The position numbers were made by a program, and so were the translations under genes. This document shows positions 51,835 through 64,000 of a DNA stretch of 64,000 nucleotides, piece by piece (the stretch's first letter is position 1; each line of letters begins with the position of its first letter). The stretch covers positions 1-64,000 of the forward strand of contig ADNK01001329.1 of assembly GCA_000320545.1 (NCBI GenBank), in the 5' to 3' direction. Source of the DNA: Bigelowiella natans CCMP2755. Taxonomy: Eukaryota > Cercozoa > Chlorarachniophyceae. The notes under the pieces are model-generated. The model made no database searches. It was not told the origin of the DNA and saw only the letters and a list, made by a program, of their open reading frames with translations.

Positions 51835-53170
51835 GTCTCTGTCTCTCTGCGTGTGTGTGTGTGTGTGTGTTTTGTAATCATTTTTTTGTAATCATTTAGG
51901 CAGTTGTACTTCTCTACTTTTGTTATCGGTTCTTGACGGTGATATTAAATCGCGTCACCGGGAAGAAGGTAGTAAACCATGTTGTGAGGGCGCTGCTATT
52001 CTCGTTATTACTCCTAACCCCCAATGCACAACGCTAAACAACTGCTATTCCGCTACTACCACCAGTCTCTACACGCGCTCTCACTCCATATGAGGAAGGA
52101 GATGCTCCGGCTCGACAGGTGGTAGCTTAAACTAGTAGTAGCGTTGTTGTTGTCACTGTGGGGGGGGCGCAGCAAGCAATATCGTATCTTCTCACATTGA
52201 GGCGACTGTGTATACAGCAATGCTGGAGAGATTGATGATGCAACCAATCACGCGATGATGATCATAATGATGATGATGATGAAAGGGTGGCTGAAAGAAT
52301 GGCATTATGATATATCCACATAACCCACCAGTAGTCTATTTTACACGCTATGGTGATGCCCTTTCTTCTCTCTCCTCCTCCTCACTTGATATGAACTACA
52401 TTCTCCACCGTATCATCAGATTGCTCAATTTGAAGGATGCGGATACAAAGACTAAGCTATCTGCATTAGGTTGTTCATATTCTTTATCGTAATCACAAAT
52501 AAGCAGAAAATTCACGCATGTGCTCAAATCGTCGTCGCCATCCATATCATGCTATGCAAGAGGGGGGGGGGGGGGCAGAAAACTTTTGTTGTCGAATATA
52601 ATTGATATGTTGACAGATATGGGAAAAGCCATCATCATAATCCACCGCCTTCGGTAGTGATAACTGGATATTTAGATATTGAATCCGATTTGCAGATTGA
52701 CAGTTTCCTAGCCACCATTGCCTTTTTCATCAAATAACGATTTAAGAGATCATCGTGCAAAGTTGTTACTATTGTTTTTCCTCTTCTTTAAAGGGAACAG
52801 TTGTCGATGAGAGAATCAAGGCTAGATGCACACGAAGTGGAAGCTATGCGAACTGACCTTAAAGTAGGCACTTGGATGCGAATGCCCCTCGTCTTCTTTC
52901 TTCCCTCATGATTTTAATAGCTCTGGCCTATATGGAATGAAGAGAAATGCATCATTGTTCGGAGAGTTATCAAAAAGTTGCAACGTCTGGATGCTAAAGA
53001 GCTACATGCATTTGGAGAGCAAGTGTCCCATTTTCTCTACTTGATTAAATATATCCTCATGTTTACATATTCATTAGGAAATCCTTGGAGCATTTGGTCC
53101 TGTTACTGTACGGCAACAGCTGGCAATTATAAGAAGGATGCAGTTGTCATACCGAACAGTGCAATCATGA
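46251..53170 (+). CDS. NCA2-like mitochondrial membrane protein, about 24 exons
   Basis: About 24 small exons join in phase to roughly 558 aa. The diagnostic part runs from about 48850: PLVLGTGVYVVTNY, then LRDFFRTHIYEPCE, AICGEIFFRHNE, SRESLQKMLKSYF, FPSLPEDERVNMAKNMDMKA, YAQLVNYAVTNTIR, GDIPRLALIRMQFVEKEML, VDLLLDKNEVNMQFTATVP, AVVLLYFCYRFLTVILNRV, RKEMLRLDRLLNL and MGKAIIIIHRLR. This follows NCA2 (nuclear control of ATPase): l-x-x-f-x-x-x-x-i-x-x-P, S-L-x-r-M, y-E-x-e-l-x-x-P-i-r-n-x-x-G-x-l-x-R-l-x-LIQ-x-Q-x-x-K, iD-x-lL-x-x-n-q. NCA2 proteins are mitochondrial membrane proteins affecting ATP synthase subunit expression. The N-terminal exons (46251-47462) are chained by phase only and are less sure. 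The stop is TGA at 53168-53170. Introns carry many microsatellites, several starting at the donor. Confidence 0.75.
47238..47495 (+). repeat. (TAG)n microsatellites starting at two NCA2-like 5' splice sites
   Basis: A TAG run begins at the donor following exon HEHNLMAG (47238) and grades into GGT repeats. A second TAG run begins at the donor following exon AWTLIHR (47463) and continues to about 47494. In both, the splice donor GTAGTA is the first unit of the repeat. Confidence 0.8.
48719..48792. repeat. (CT)n-(GT)n compound microsatellite in an NCA2-like intron
   Basis: A CT tract with CCCTCT interruptions runs into a (GT)n tract. Similar tracts in neighbouring introns of the same gene are (GA)n at 47630-47668, (AC)n at 48368-48391, (CT)n at 49189-49226, (CTA)n at 50823-50862, (CT)n at 51039-51074, and a (CAG)n/poly-C/(CT)n/(GT)n compound at 51724-51870. 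Confidence 0.9.
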
Positions 53171-55021
53171 CAAAGCAAACTCGAGTATTGATGCATCGGA
53201 AAATGCGGCTTACCTAGTGTTGGCAGATTAGCAAAGCAACTCTGTAGTTTTTCTTGGAGCAATAATAGGCACAGTAATATCATATATATATGGTATATAT
53301 TATATTACATGTCTATCATAGCAGAAACGAATTGCAAATTAAATTTCAGGGTAGCTGTTGGTTTTATAATGCCATTGCTTGTTGTGGGATAGATTTATCC
53401 TGCTAGTAACTTGCATTCTAGTAACATGTGGTGAGAATAATGATAATGCGAGTATCACACTCTATAAGCGCAGTTCCTGTATGTGGCATGAACATTGCAT
53501 TCCTACGATGCCAGTAAGCACAGCAGCACTTTGCGTGGTCCGCAAGCATGCGTAGAAGGTGGCAGCCATTGTCATGCGCAATCGATACACATATCTAGAT
53601 ATGTGTTACTCCCTATATCCTATCTAGCAGTATGCCGCCATGATCGAGGCTTCATTTTTTTGTGCAAGCTAAACGCTACTGCAAATAAGTTTTGCATGTG
53701 TGCAAATAAGTTTTGCGTGTGTGCATCAAGCCGCGCTAGCATAGCGCGCATAACTAGACAAGACGGGTGTACAATGAATAATGTGTAATTTTTTGCATTT
53801 CACATGAGATTGTCATCCTGACATGTATCGTAGCCCGCCATGCGCGCTGGCGCGGCTAGCTATGCGAACACAGTGCGCTGCGTTGCATGTGCACTTGTTT
53901 GTTTTTGCCATTGTCTTTGTCCTTCGATCATGCATGAGATATCTGCAATGTTTCGCACATGCCGTGCTGTTACACGCGCGCGTTACGTTAGCGCATCTCT
54001 GAGGCACGTGCATGGCGGGCGCGGCGCTTGCTAGCTTGTGCCGATGGCGGTGACATGCAGCGAAATCTTTGCAAGGCAATGCTGCACATGCATACTGCCA
54101 GAGCTAGCAGAATGATGTGTTGCGCACATCTAGACATGCTCTAGTTCTGTCAGCACGCTAGCTAAATGATGCTGTGAGCAGCAGGTGGGCGCCTTGTAGT
54201 GCGCCTAGATGCATACAGCTTCGCCTCGCACAATTATCACTTGCAATGTCCCCGACATAACAACGGCATATGTGCATGCACCGCAGATGGGGGTGTCATC
54301 CATCTGTCGATCGGCTGCAAGATTTACGTCTTGCTTGCTAGTTTACCACATCTAGATATGCATTATCATGTTTTAGTTAGTCCCCAAACAAGGTATGCTA
54401 AACCTACTTTAGTTACAATCTTACCGATCCAAACATCAAATAAAAGTCGGTCGCATTTGAGGCATGCACACACTCATGCTATTGATCCTCGATGGATTCT
54501 TGCCAATTTCAACAACGCCGTCCTGAACATTGTAGATGTATAAAAGGTTATCCCCGATGATGAAATTGACTATGACAACGACGACGACGGCTCAGAAATT
54601 TCAGATTAAGAAGTAGCTTTCAAAGGAAGATTGATGCTGTGCAACAGCGTATTTATCTCACACAGACCGACTGGATTTCTTTCACAACTGAAAAAAACAG
54701 TCCCAAATCGTTCATTATTATGTTATTTGCAGTCCACCTCTTCGATGAGTCGCTAATACTCGATTTCCTGATGACACCACACATGTATTTATATAAATTA
54801 AAAAATATATGTACATCAACATTTAATGAACGCGCATGTGCTGCGTGCTTCTTTTATTAGTAGAAAACTAGTTGTGTACCTGGGAACGAACTCATCGAAA
54901 GCTCCGACAGACCGAGGTTTTGCAACATTTTTGGGTTCTGTTTGTTCCGATTGTTTCGCGACCTTTTCCAGATTATCACCCCTACGTGCCATCCAACGCA
55001 CAATTCGTACCAATATCTCAA
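53171..55021. other. Convergent intergenic region with TGCA/GCTAGC-rich island (about 53440-54380)
   Basis: Between the NCA2-like gene (+) and two-pore channel B (-). It has gcgcgct, catgcat, gctagc and tgcatg words, and the near-direct repeat TGTGTGCAAATAAGTTTTGC (53680 and 53697 area). From 54400 composition returns to AT-richer DNA. The minus-strand frame 54816-55046 overlaps the channel 3' end in another frame and could be an alternative C-terminus. Confidence 0.55.
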
Positions 55022-55817
55022 TCAAAACCACATAGTAGTCATCCAAAACGGATTATCATAGTAAAAACTTGTTGATCCATACGTCGATTCTTGGAACATT
55101 TCTCCGAGAACCAAGTCCTGAAAAGAGAGCGAGGAAAGCAGAAATAAATCACACGTGAGCAGAGACCACGTGAGGAGGTCAATTCTTCTTGTTGTACTCA
55201 CCATACTGTGATGAAGATGCAGTTCCACATCATACCCCTCAAGCTTGCATGCATCCTTACTGATGGATTCCACCTATTGAGTAATATCAGACAAAATGTT
55301 ATGGCTCTCTTTTTACCTACAGGGACCACCAGGCCCTGTCTTTTCCTCTTCCCCCACCAACAATGACGTGCCGTCGCCAACCATGATTACTGCTGCTACT
55401 ACCTGCTTGATCAGCTGCTTGTACTCCTCCTAACGAATGGTTCAGGATATGATAGTAGTAGTCATATATTCAGTCGAAACAACCCAAGCTGCTCTCTATC
55501 AAGGTGAAGGAGGGAACAATCGCACGTGCTCACCTCCCTATCAGGAAACGCCCGCACAAACATCACGGTGTCAAGGATGAAAGCTGTAATCACGTTCAAA
55601 GCTACAAGAACGCCTGTGTGTAGAGAGATAGAAGAAGAAGAAGAAGAAGAAGAAGAAGAAGAAGAATAGGCCGTAGAGAGATGCATTCGTAATTGTGGAC
55701 CGAGCTGTCGGTGAATCGATATATCGTTGACGCGCTCGTTACAGTTAGAGACGTATGAAAAGGAACAACCACGATAACCGTAGTTTACAGCGATTGATTC
55801 GTAAGTAGCGAAGGAGG

Positions 55818-55849
<32 letters not shown>

Positions 55850-58800
55850 CAGAGAGAGTAGTAGATGGTGGTACACTCACCCAGAATGTAGAAGAGGATG
55901 AAAAAAGCCCTCATTCCCTCGTTTGAAACACTGCATGCTGCGTCCGCAACAATGAACCAGTTGTTGACCACTTTAAGCACACACACACACACACACACAC
56001 ACGCGCGCACACGCACACAGGCAGCACACTTTCAGATGATGAGCAACAAACCCATCCCCACTGCCATATGATTCAAATCTCACCGAGTAAATTGAATTGC
56101 ACGATCAGCCCGTTCACAAGCGAGTCATAGTTCAGCCCTGAAAAGGAGAGAAGTGTTATTTCCATATTTGAGGGGAAATTAAATTCAAGTAGAGGAGCAT
56201 AGTATTATCTAAAAAGTAGTATAGCAGTAGTACAGTAGTGTTGGACAAGTTCTGACCGAAGTAATCATTTGTATGATAGGCGAGGTTCTCAGGGACATTT
56301 TCTCGAGTTAATTTTCCTGAATCGCGCGATAAAAACAAACAACCTCAACCACATGGTGGGGGGGGAGGAGGGTGCCAAAGGGAGCGAGCTACTGCACTAC
56401 AAATCTTTCATCCCTTCCTACTACCTTCCAACAAATCCATGCCAACAACTGCGAAGAAATACCTGAGGGTGGTAGTTTCACGCAATGAGTACATGCATCT
56501 ATGGTGCTGTTTCATAGGAGGAATATAAATTCGGGTGAGGAGGGATGTGTCTCCACTTATCACCCCACAGGTTTCTCTATGATTTTGCATCCTGCAACTA
56601 TTATTACATGAACTGAAGTAAAACACAGAATAAGGCCGTCAGCACGGGCGCTGATCTCACTATAGCTTGGTACAAAATCTCAAACCCCTGGTTGTATCTC
56701 AGTAAGCGCAACAAACGAATCTGATTTAAGGGTACGCAACACAACATTGGTGGAAATACAACAATAACATCTACGCTCAGTGTTTTTTATAGCTCCAATC
56801 AGATAAAAGTAGTTGGTGAGCAGCGTCATCAACATCAGCACCATTATCACTATTTATAACCGATCTAAGCGCGGCTAGGTCTCCGCCCTGTCCTTTAATT
56901 ATCCACTCGAGTATTGCAACTGAGGGACGGGGGGGGGAGGGGGGGGATTCGATCAGTCGCAGCAAGAGGTAGGCAAAGCTTATGGAATAGCCCGTTACAA
57001 CCAACAGCAATGCTTACGTCTATTACTCATATAAGTGTGACTGACTAATCGTATATCTCATGATGGTAGAAATCTTGAAGTGATAATAATACCCAGAAGC
57101 ACGGTGAGATCCAGAATGTTAAAATACTCATTGAAGACCCTCTCGTGACTTGCGATCAAAACTGCGGCCTGTAGCAAGGATGATATCATTATGACTGGAG
57201 TATAATAACAACCAAGGAAAGTCATATGATTTTTGCTGCAGCTTTACCATCTCAGTGCTGTGTATCACAAGAATGACGCTCAAGAACGTGTAAATGTTGT
57301 CCGCGTCTTGTCTGGATAGAAATAGTATGGATGAATCGTTAAGAAAGTGTTCATACATAAAAAAAAAAATGAGATGAAAAAAAAAGAACGATAATGCAGT
57401 TTACCTGTCAATATAGTCCGTCGCTATTAACAAAAACTGAAAACAGTAACGAGGGCACTTAATTCCTTGCTTCGTGATCGATGTGTCAGTGAAGAAAGGA
57501 GTTATATATTATTTATCACCAAGTTGATGACCACGCTAATGTCAATGAATGTCTCCACAGCGAGGAGGTTGGTGTGTGGAATCTTGACGGCCAGAACCTC
57601 ACTATATGATGATGACGACGACGATGATGATGATGGTGATGCCTTTAATGTATCTCTATATAGATGCTAAAGTAGTAAAGCTGGATGATTTTTTAATATA
57701 TTTCGAGCCTTAGCAGATTTGTTAATTTACCGTATTTTGTCCCGAAATTGCTGCCATCTTAATTTAGCCGTCCTGTATGTATGCAGTAGCAAGTAATGAC
57801 GTACAAAATAGATGAAACGGATCTGCAACGATAACAACCGTGTGAATACTCCTTCCGTCGAGTTAATTGCTTCACTCCTTCTCATAGCCTCTTCCTTCTG
57901 AGGAGCATAATAACAGAAACACCGTCTGTACCACGGCGCCCTACTACCAACCATTTATTCTGAGAAAGCGTTCAATGCTACCACCTCGAAGTGTAAGTTG
58001 TAGAGGACCACAATGATGCCAAAATCTTCATGTTCTATCTTATTTGTCTTATCCCTAATCCGAAAACAATAGTAACACATTACATCAACGATCACTCGCT
58101 CTCTCCTTATTTCCAATGAACGTATTCGATGCGTATTATTTGTGTGTTTGTTGTCATGTGGGGTGGAGATGAATGTTGTACTGCTGGCGTTGGGATAATG
58201 GGAGTTGGCAATGATGATGTCAAACTTACACGTCTGCAATGAGGAAACACGATTCCCGCTCCTTAGCAGTGAAATCTAAATACAATGGTTCAGATCGTCA
58301 TAAGCACACGCATCTCACAACTCACAAACCCGCACATTCAGCCCATCAATATCGTTATCATCATCAGCAGCAGGAGTAGCAGCATCATCATCGTCAATGC
58401 CGTCGCATTTTCATCTCGGAATTAGTAAATAAACACCCGGTCTGAGATGCTTCAGAACTTCGAGAAAATGTGCCTTGTCGATCGCTCCCGTCCCTTTAAC
58501 GTCACAAAGCTGGAAAGCTGCCTGGAATGCAAGTTTCGCGCGATTTCGATACACCTAAACAACGCGAATGCAATGAGACTTTGCTAGGAGGATACAGCTG
58601 GTCACGAAGAAGCAGCAGTGTTTCAATCGGCATCTATTCCAGCACCTCTAGATCATGCTCGAGCCTTTCCTTGTATGAATTGAAGACAGTAGCGAGAACC
58701 AAGTTGAGGAATATGAACAAGCCAACCACCTTGGATGAAATAACAAAGGAAGAGGAGAAGGAGGAGAAGGAGGAGGAGGAGGAGGGAGGACGGATAAAGG

Positions 58801-59692
58801 AACTTTTAGGTAAAACTCGATGCTATGTTTTTATCATTTCTTACCAGAAATATGATGAAGAAGATAACGTTATAAATCGATGCATGCATCGCGTGTATCA
58901 TCACGTCGGGATAGTTTGCCTGAAGATCATATGCCTCACCGTTACAATTAACATATATTATTTCAATCAGAGCTCGATATGTAGCGGCCTATGCTACAAG
59001 CTGCTCGTTACCGTTGTGAGCAATGTGAATAGGCTGATGCAAGAACGGTAAAATGTCCCGAACTCCTTCGGAGAGATCTCGGCATAGAACTAAGAAATAA
59101 TGAAGATCATCATAAGATGCATAAATTGTGTGGTACAGGCAGTGACAGCGTGCAAGTATGCCCAAGTTTCAATATATGCAGAAACGGATAACTACGAATG
59201 TTGTGAAACGGTGATGGCCGCAAAATAAATCCATCGGTTGTTACGTTTACAAATGTGTCAGTTGTCACCTTTGTCCCCACAATGGCGAAAATCACGAGAT
59301 GGAACACCACCAGCGTGCCAATGTAGGTGATAGCAACCATGCCCTAGTTATCATAGGGTTGAAGACAATGATCAACATAATTGCAATGCTACAATATTAC
59401 TGTATACCTGGAACATACTGTTCATGACTTTCCGTAGATTGTGCGCATAAGCTAGAGCAAAAAAGGGTCGCAGCATTCTGCATAGACGATTGTCAAACAT
59501 ACATCATATTACCGCATGGTTTGGGAAATTTGATCAAAGCTGCCATTTTAAAAAGACTTCTAGGAAGCATTATTCTTCACATAAAGTAGCTATAATTCCT
59601 ACCTTTGAATTCTCAACTCATGGGGCAGAAATACCCATATCCAGGAAAACAGCAGAATGGGAATCTGAACGGAAATGCCATTTTTTGAATGC

Positions 59693-59733
<41 letters not shown>

Positions 59734-60912
59734 CAGAAGGCAACTGTCACGGAAATGAAAAGGGATTATCCCCCCCTTACTTTGGCTTTGTTCCATCCAG
59801 AAGCAAAAAAATGCGTGGAACCCCGAGCATATAACTCCAAAATTGTATCCACAGAATATACCATAAGGCAAATTGCTTCAATCGTTAACAGCAAGGGTAC
59901 TGGTGCACACAGTGCGTCCATGCATGGAGATTCAAAGAATGCTAAGCACAGATTGACTATTGAAACTGCAACAATAGTTCGTCGCCACGAACGATTGTGC
60001 GTTATCTTGTACATCTGAAAATTGCGAAACAAAGTGTGAATCGTCTCCAATCTAAAGCAGAGCAGATTATCCAAAGATCACTGGTGTGGCAAACAGCAGT
60101 ACCTTCAGAGGTTGCAAATCCAAAAGATGATACAAATCCCGGCCATGTATTCCATCATTTATTAGTACAGCTGCAATATCGCATCGATCTGGAGTGTAAA
60201 TTGTACAATGTCATTGATCAGAGATCACCATAATGGGTATATGACTAATTAAAATTGCCTTCCATTGAGACATCATCCCAGCTTTCACCGTACGGCGGCT
60301 TCAAATCCTATTGGACCACATCATGCACTCTCACTCAATAGTCGCATTGTAGTGGCTCCCCACAACAAGAGACACATAAAAATGGTGGCGGGGATACAGA
60401 GCAAAGATCGTCCTCTGTGTTAATTTTCTAAGAGTTTTCCATAAAGATCGTCCTCTGCGTCATTTTTCTCTGCGTATTTAATTATTCATTGAAACGGAGG
60501 CACACATACACACACACACCTTCAAATTTAGCTCGTTTTCCGACAATTCTATTCTCATATAGGTCGGAAGGCTCATCGACTGTGAAGAATATAGATCATC
60601 GTAACATTCATTCTCAAGGTGGTGTAATAAGTGTATGACCTGCTCCTGAATCATTTTCTCATCAAGATCATGTTTTTTCTCCTCGGGCAGCAAAGGCAGA
60701 GCAAGGTTATTGCTGGATATCGTGGCCGCGCTTACCGTTTTTTTGGTAGAGACCTCATCTAGTGATATTAAATTTGTAGATACTACACGTGCCGAAGTAA
60801 TGGGGCCTCCAGAATTTATGGAGAGCCCTCTTCCTCCTTTTCCGTCTGTTTGTATCACTGGGTTCATTGCCAGGGGATTCTTGCCGTCGTTCTCTTCATT
60901 GATACTACTCAT
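55022..60912 (-). CDS. Two-pore channel B with EF-hands (plant TPC1-like)
   Basis: Many exons (at least 20), minus strand, start MSSINEENDGKNPLAMNP at 60912. The domain I S1 exon (about 59770-60040) has RSWRRTIVAVSIVNLCLAFF and ESPC; S4 is MLRPFFALAYAHNLRKVM; the pore is SLFTLLTT joined to ANYPDVMIHAMHASIYNVIF, the TPC filter TTANxPDVM. S6 is followed by NLVLATVFNSYKERLEHDLE. Two EF-hand segments come next: LCDVKGTGAIDKAHFLEVL (degenerate, His at position 12) and ADVDKTNKIEHEDFGIIVVL (near canonical). Domain II has S1 VETFIDISVVIN, S3 FNILDLTVLLG, S4 IRLLRLLRYNQGFEILY, YFFAVVGMDLLEG, pore VVNNWFIVADA and S6 LVALNVITAFILDTVMF, with a short tail ending FWMTTMWF. TPC1 channels are Ca2+-regulated vacuolar or endolysosomal cation channels. 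The exon 1 to 2 junction (a (GT)n donor) and the S5 exon of domain II are unresolved. Confidence 0.85.
60505..60522 (-). repeat. (GT)n tract forming the 5' splice site of two-pore channel B exon 1
   Basis: In sense orientation the exon ELSENELNLK is followed immediately by GTGTGTGTGTGTATGTGTG. Every second base offers a GT, so the donor phase is ambiguous. The next recognisable exon (VLINDGIHGRDLYHLLDL, about 60110-60190) needs phase 1 from this donor, which only a shifted GT within the repeat supplies. Confidence 0.6.
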
Positions 60913-61555
60913 TGTTTGAAATCCACCCGTTTCAATTAAGATCCATCATACCGCTATACCGCTGCGTTCTAGATTTATGGTTTGGTGATCGTGGGGGGGG
61001 TCAACTTGAGCAAATACGTTTACTGATCCTTCTTGGTTGTTTTATGATATAAATGTTTACAAGATCGCAACACATCGCATAACACTTTCATTAGATCTAA
61101 CCGAAACTGTTGAATTTCTTTTCTTGAACTGAAATGAAAATCGAAACGCTTCCACGAGAATCTCCGCAAAATCTCTCCTTCGAGTCGGATTCAGAAAATG
61201 TAAAAATCCCAATGGCCAAGAATTGTTAACGGGAAAAAGATATTTTAATTGGATCATCGTCCCTATTTTTTCATAAAAAGGCCAATTATAATGTATATTC
61301 TCTGTCTACTTTGGGTCACCCAAGGGCTTAATAAATTTAGCTGGTGTCGTCACTCAAATGTTCAAGAAGGGACAGACTCAGATTTTATCTTGCGACTTTA
61401 AATTTCTGATGTCGTATCCCGAGAAGGATCTTTATTTTCGGTTTTCGTATCATTCCTTGCTCAGGGAAAGTTGCGGATTGTGCATTCTACGACCCCCCCC
61501 GTGCCCTGTATTCCACCTCACTTGAATCGTAATACAGCAATCGAAACGTCGCACC
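60913..61555. promoter_or_regulatory. Head-to-head spacer, two-pore channel B (-) / coatomer (+)
   Basis: About 640 bases between divergent starts at 60912 and 61556. There is no microsatellite beyond short poly-C/poly-G (60991-60998, 61493-61499) and no TGCA/GCTAGC-rich island. A minus-strand frame at 61057-61257 has no family resemblance. Promoters for both genes must be here. Confidence 0.5.
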
Positions 61556-64000
61556 ATGGTAAACTGTTTAAAAATATTTAATAGTCATGGTTTAGCGGTA
61601 CTTTTCAAGCGTGTGAGAGGACAGCCAGAACCCCATCTAATTGACCGCGCATGCGGATCTCTATAACGTGTTCTTAGCCTCTGCGACTAGACGTTCAAAA
61701 GGTGATGTCGGTGGCGTCGGAGCGCGTAAAGTGCTGCGACATTCATCCTACAGAGCCGTGGGTTCTCTCCGCCCTTTATTCCGGGCATGTCTTTATTTGG
61801 AACTACGAGACACAGGCATTGGTCAAAAGTTTCGAAGTATGTGATCTTCCAGTGCGTTGTGCGAAATTCATCGCCAAAAAGCAATGGTTCGTCTGTGGGA
61901 CAGATGTGAGTTACTTATCATAATATATTTTAAAGCTGCAACTATATCGTAAGACCCGCTGTTATTGTAAATTAAATTAGGATATGAAAATCCAAGTTTA
62001 CAATTACAACACAATGGAGAGAGTGCATTCCTTTGAAGCGCACTCAGATTACATAAGGTTACCTTGAATTTCAATTCGATTTATGCATATGGGTCTAAAA
62101 CATTCAACAACAGATGCTTGGCCGTTCATCCGAGTCTACCAGTAGTACTGTCTTCCTCTGATGACATGTTCATCAAACTATGGGATTGGGAAAAAGGTGA
62201 TTCAGCCAGTCTTTTGATACAACTCTAGTCGAGACGTATTTGCACCTTTATGGAATCTTACATCGATATTATTAGGTTGGGAGTGCTACCGGGTGTATGA
62301 GGGTCATTCCCACTACGTCATGCAAGTGGAGTTCAATCCAAAGGATACGAATACGTTCGCCAGTGCCTCACTGGACCATACAATCAAAATCTGGGGCCTG
62401 ACATCTTCCACGCCACACTTTAGCTTAGAGGGCCATGAAAGGGGTATCAACTGCGTCAGTTATTTTCAGGTGATAATCTTAAAACATGTTTTGCAGCAGT
62501 ACAGAACAGAATCCTGATTTGGTTATTGATTAGGGTGGAGATAAGCCTTACTTGGTCTCTGGAGCAGATGATTGCACTGTAATACATAATCTAATTATAT
62601 TCTAATATGGCGGTGCAATTAAAACACCCTTTCTTTTTTTCTCTTTGCAGGTGAAAATCTGGGATTACCAGACCAAAACATGCATAAAAACCCTGCAAGG
62701 CCATCAGGTATAAAGTTACTATCGTTTTTCTCGAGTACTGGAAAAGATATGCTGTCTTTCTGTTTAAAGGCAAACGTATCAGCTGTGTGCTTCCATCCTG
62801 AGCTTCCAATCATTCTGTCGGGGTCTGAGGATGGGACAGTCCGTCTGTGGCACTCTCTCACATTCACGCTCGAGAACACATTTAACTACGCCATGGTACG
62901 ACGACATTGAGTACGAGTGCTTCTGGGGCTAGTCTTAGTCTTAGTAATAATTGACACTGGTGCTACTTTCGCAGGAACGTGTATGGGCGCTCTCTTACAT
63001 GAAAGGGTCAAACAAGGTGGCCATCGGTTTCGACGAGGGTACGGTCATGGTCCAGATAGGCCAAGAAGAGCCTGTTGTTAGTATGGATACCAGTGGTAAA
63101 GTCGTTTTTGCCCGAATCCATGAGATTGTGCAGAAAAATGTGCGCCAGGCCGATAAGAAGGTATCTTCCGTGCATTTTTTGAGTAATGATAACAGTAGTA
63201 ATTATATGTTGTATTGCGCAGCTTGCTGACGGGGAACGACTGGAACTCGCGCAGAAGGAGTTGGGGACGTGTGACCTTTACCCCCAATCCCTTCAGCACA
63301 ACAAGAATGGACGTCTCATATGCGCTTGTGGCGATGGGGAATATGTTATTTATACCTCACTTCGTTTGAAGAACAAAAGCTACGGGCAAGCTATCGAGTT
63401 TTGCTGGTCGGGGCACGACTCGGGCACTTACGCCATCCGAGAAACAACGTCGAAGCTAAAAGTTTTCAAGAATTTCAAGAAGCATCGAGATTTTCGACCA
63501 CGATTCTCGGTTGAGGGTATCTATGGGGGTTCGCTGTTAGGAGCAAGAGGCTCTAAGCACGTGGATTTTTACGATTGGGAAGAATGCAGGCTAATCAGAC
63601 GCATACGAGTTATACCAAAGAAGATATACTGGTCGGAAACGGGAGACCTCTGTGTTATTGCTTGCAAAGCTTCCTTCTATGTGCTCCGTTACAATCGCGA
63701 TCTTGTCGGTAAATATCTCAATGAAGGAGTCGAGATAGGCGATAATGGCATCGAGAAATCGTTTGACTTTGAGCAATCGGTTCAAGAGTCTGTTGTTACT
63801 GGCCACTTCGTTGGAGATTGCTTTATTTACACAAATGCCTCGCAGCGACTCTGTTACTTCATCGGAGGGCAAACTATTATTCTTGCGCATTTGGATAGGC
63901 CAATGTTCCTGCTCGGATACCTAACCAGGGAGAACCGGGTTTACTTGATGGACAAGCAGTATAACGTGGTCAGCTTCAATCTCCTCATGTCGGTTTTGAT
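61556..64000 (+). CDS. COPB2: Coatomer subunit beta' (COPB2), 5' part, continues off the window
   Basis: Exons 61556-61558 (the ATG alone), 61678-61905, 61981-62057, 62114-62196, 62276-62469, 62534-62578, 62651-62707, 62770-62895, 62975-63160 and 63222 to the window end join in phase to about 592 aa of the roughly 900 expected. The start MPLRLDVQ and blades such as [79 protein letters not shown] and [20 protein letters not shown] are COPB2 throughout. They form the N-terminal beta-propeller that binds KKXX cargo tails; the second propeller occupies the long last exon. COPI coats drive Golgi-to-ER transport. Splitting the initiator ATG from the next codon by an intron is notable. The reading frame is still open at 64000. 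Confidence 0.96.

Noticed and set aside
54816..55046. Alternative C-terminus of channel B in another frame
   Set aside because: The exon starting DLVLGEMFQEST reaches a stop at 55022 in its own frame. The overlapping frame would need an unseen splice, so it is noted only as a possibility.

Overview
The window is nuclear DNA from a very intron-dense unicellular eukaryote, probably a protist or alga. Every intron I could trace is GT-AG. Coding sequence is cut into exons averaging 60-100 nt, and microsatellites (CT/GA, CA/GT, AT, TAG/CTA, ATG/CAT) are abundant. Gene content is generic eukaryotic: plant-type two-pore channels with EF-hands, katanin p80, Arp3, ATG12, GINS, exosome and coatomer. 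This does not fix the lineage, and I do not name a species. There are no bacterial operons, CRISPR arrays, IS elements or recognisable tRNA/rRNA genes.

Sixteen genes were rebuilt by splicing exons by eye with phase checks. In order: RBR ubiquitin-ligase-like protein (-), CHTOP/FoP RGG mRNA-export factor (+), two-pore channel A (+), TVP15/COPI-associated membrane protein (-), an unrecognised basic/acidic protein (+), a 105-aa mitochondrial membrane protein (-), exosome subunit RRP46/EXOSC5 (+), AAAP amino-acid transporter with 21 exons (-), ATG12 (+), katanin p80 (-), ribosomal protein S6 (-), Arp3 (+), GINS subunit PSF2 (-), NCA2-like protein with about 24 exons (+), two-pore channel B with EF-hands (-), and the 5' part of coatomer beta'-COP (+, running off the right end).

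Layout: strands alternate almost strictly, giving close head-to-head pairs (277 bp between the mitochondrial protein and RRP46; 294 bp between the transporter and ATG12) and tail-to-tail junctions. All convergent junctions, and both same-strand junctions, hold a stretch of distinct composition rich in palindromic words such as gcatgc, tgca, catg and gctagc. No head-to-head spacer does. This correlation is the most interesting large-scale pattern here.

Two gene classes coexist. Compact genes (RRP46, ATG12, RPS6, Arp3, PSF2, COPB2) have short plain introns. Others (RBR, COPI-associated, transporter, NCA2, channel B) have introns swollen with microsatellites, several of which begin exactly at the 5' splice site. 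The first 2.7 kb is mostly microsatellite with no gene I can defend. The genes are unrelated housekeeping functions (trafficking, cytoskeleton, RNA processing, replication, autophagy, ion transport), not a pathway cluster.
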